From: Allosphingosinicella sp.
GTDB taxonomy: Bacteria > Pseudomonadota > Alphaproteobacteria > Sphingomonadales > Sphingomonadaceae
DNA: 5,808 nt
Assembly (NCBI GenBank): GCA_030146745.1
Contig: JASLBD010000018.1
Coordinates: 1 to 5,808 of the forward strand
Direction of reading: 5' to 3'
Part shown: piece after piece, positions 5,136 through 5,808 of the stretch
How positions within the stretch are numbered: position 1 is the stretch's first letter
Layout of the letters: every line of letters starts with the position of its first letter
The notes under the pieces: generated by a model
Databases searched by the model: none
Seen by the model: only the letters and a program-made list of their open reading frames with translations
What the model was told of the DNA's origin: nothing
Made by a program: the position numbers and the translations under genes

Positions 5136-5792
5136 CTAAATCTGGACCCACATCCCCGGCTTGATCCTCCGCTCGCCCCAGCGCAGGCCGTCGCCGCCGC
5201 CATATTGGCCCTCGGCGAAGATCCGAACCGCGGTGAGGCTGCCATAGCCGCCGTCCTGGCGCGAGCCGACCCAGCTTCCGGCGCTGGAGTCCCAGATCTT
5301 CACCTCGTCCTCGCCGACCAGCAGCGCGGTCGCCTCGTGGTAGATGTGCTCGCCGTCGAGCCAGTGGCAGGAGACGTCCTCGCCCGCCCATTTGCCGCGC
5401 CACTGCTCGGTCGCTTCCTCGCTGTAGCGCTGGACGAGCTGGGCCGGGAAGGCGGTGAGGCCGCGGGCCCGGAACGCTTCCAGCGCCAAGGCCGCGTGGG
5501 TGCCGCAGTCGATCGTCTTGCGCTCGACCGCCTCGCACCAGTGCATCGGCCAGGGCGAGGGGCCCCATTTATATTTCTGCCGGAGCCAGCGCGGGCCGCT
5601 GGTCGGCTCGGCGCCGTTCAGTTGCGCGAAATCCATCGCGACCACCCACTGGCGCGCGATCTCGCAGCAGGCCTCATTATGGTGGGAGAGAGCGCTGTGC
5701 GGGAAATGCTGCCAGCGGTCGCTCGCCGGTGGCGCGGATTCCGCCGTGTCGGGGCGGATCTCGATCCGTGCCTCAGCCTCGGCCAAATACAT
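5136..5792 (-). CDS. Uncharacterised Trp-rich protein, possible transglutaminase-like cysteine fold
   Basis: 218 residues; ATG 5792 is preceded by AGGAG at 8 nt, a strong Shine-Dalgarno, so the gene is complete with stop TAG 5136. No signal peptide or membrane helix, so probably cytoplasmic. It is rich in Trp and His: RWQHFPHSALSHH (26-38), RQWVVAMDF (47-55), KWGPSPWPMHWCEAVE (75-90). Cys96 in IDCGTHAALALEAFRARG sits at the start of a predicted helix. It is followed by HIYHEATALLVG (149-160, His152) and KIWDSS (165-170, Asp168). A Cys at a helix start, then His and Asp about 16 residues apart in strands, is the transglutaminase-like triad arrangement. I infer this fold by pattern only and have not confirmed it by profile. 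Cys86 and Cys142 are other possible functional cysteines. From memory, similar proteins beginning MYLAEAEARI occur in proteobacteria as hypothetical proteins. The neighbouring membrane protein reads the same way but is separated by the repeat and probably has its own promoter. Confidence 0.85.
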   Translation of the reverse strand: MYLAEAEARIEIRPDTAESAPPASDRWQHFPHSALSHHNEACCEIARQWVVAMDFAQLNGAEPTSGPRWLRQKYKWGPSPWPMHWCEAVERKTIDCGTHAALALEAFRARGLTAFPAQLVQRYSEEATEQWRGKWAGEDVSCHWLDGEHIYHEATALLVGEDEVKIWDSSAGSWVGSRQDGGYGSLTAVRIFAEGQYGGGDGLRWGERRIKPGMWVQI

Positions 5793-5808
5793 AGGACATG
5801 CTCCTGTC

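Noticed and set aside
5122..5568. 148-codon minus-strand frame within the Trp-rich protein gene
   Set aside because: It is a shifted frame inside a gene with a strong Shine-Dalgarno and coherent composition, and has no start signal of its own.

Overview
The window is GC-rich DNA (strongly GC-biased third codon positions) that reads like a free-living alphaproteobacterium. A sphingomonad is my best guess. It rests on the codon bias and on an imperfect palindrome at 5022-5107 whose arms (CATGCTGAACTTG / GAGTTCAGGGTGACG type) resemble dispersed repeats I remember from sphingomonad genomes. No taxon can be proven from the window alone.

Left block (1-984, minus strand): a compact three-gene operon reading out of the left edge. 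It starts with a 47-residue single-span membrane miniprotein (984-841). After 24 nt comes a short gene broken by an apparent one-base frameshift (816-503). After another 20 nt comes an OsmC-family protein whose C-terminus is cut off by the window edge (482-1). Each gene has its own Shine-Dalgarno-like sequence. The first two were found by reading the strand for short or interrupted frames.

Middle block (985-4536, plus strand): a divergent regulatory region holds an AT-rich island with a 9-bp direct repeat and a TTGACA-like element. It is followed by a two-gene signalling operon. The first gene encodes an 890-residue soluble hybrid histidine kinase with four PAS domains. The last three PAS units form a tandem array with an exact 126-residue period. 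They are followed by HisKA, HATPase_c and a C-terminal receiver. Its stop codon overlaps the start of an OmpR/PhoB-type response regulator gene (ATGA overlap), so the two are almost certainly co-translated partners. No HPt protein is visible, so how the kinase's own receiver takes part in signalling is open. The divergent small-protein/OsmC operon is the obvious candidate target, which is an inference from layout.

Right block (4517-5808, minus strand): a four-helix hydrophobic membrane protein of unknown function overlaps the regulator gene tail-to-tail by 20 bp. It appears to lack a Shine-Dalgarno sequence and may be translated from a leaderless mRNA. Upstream of it lies the palindromic repeat, and then a 218-residue Trp-rich protein of unknown function. 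That protein's Cys-His-Asp pattern suggests a transglutaminase-like cysteine enzyme.

No tRNA, rRNA, insertion sequence or CRISPR array was seen.
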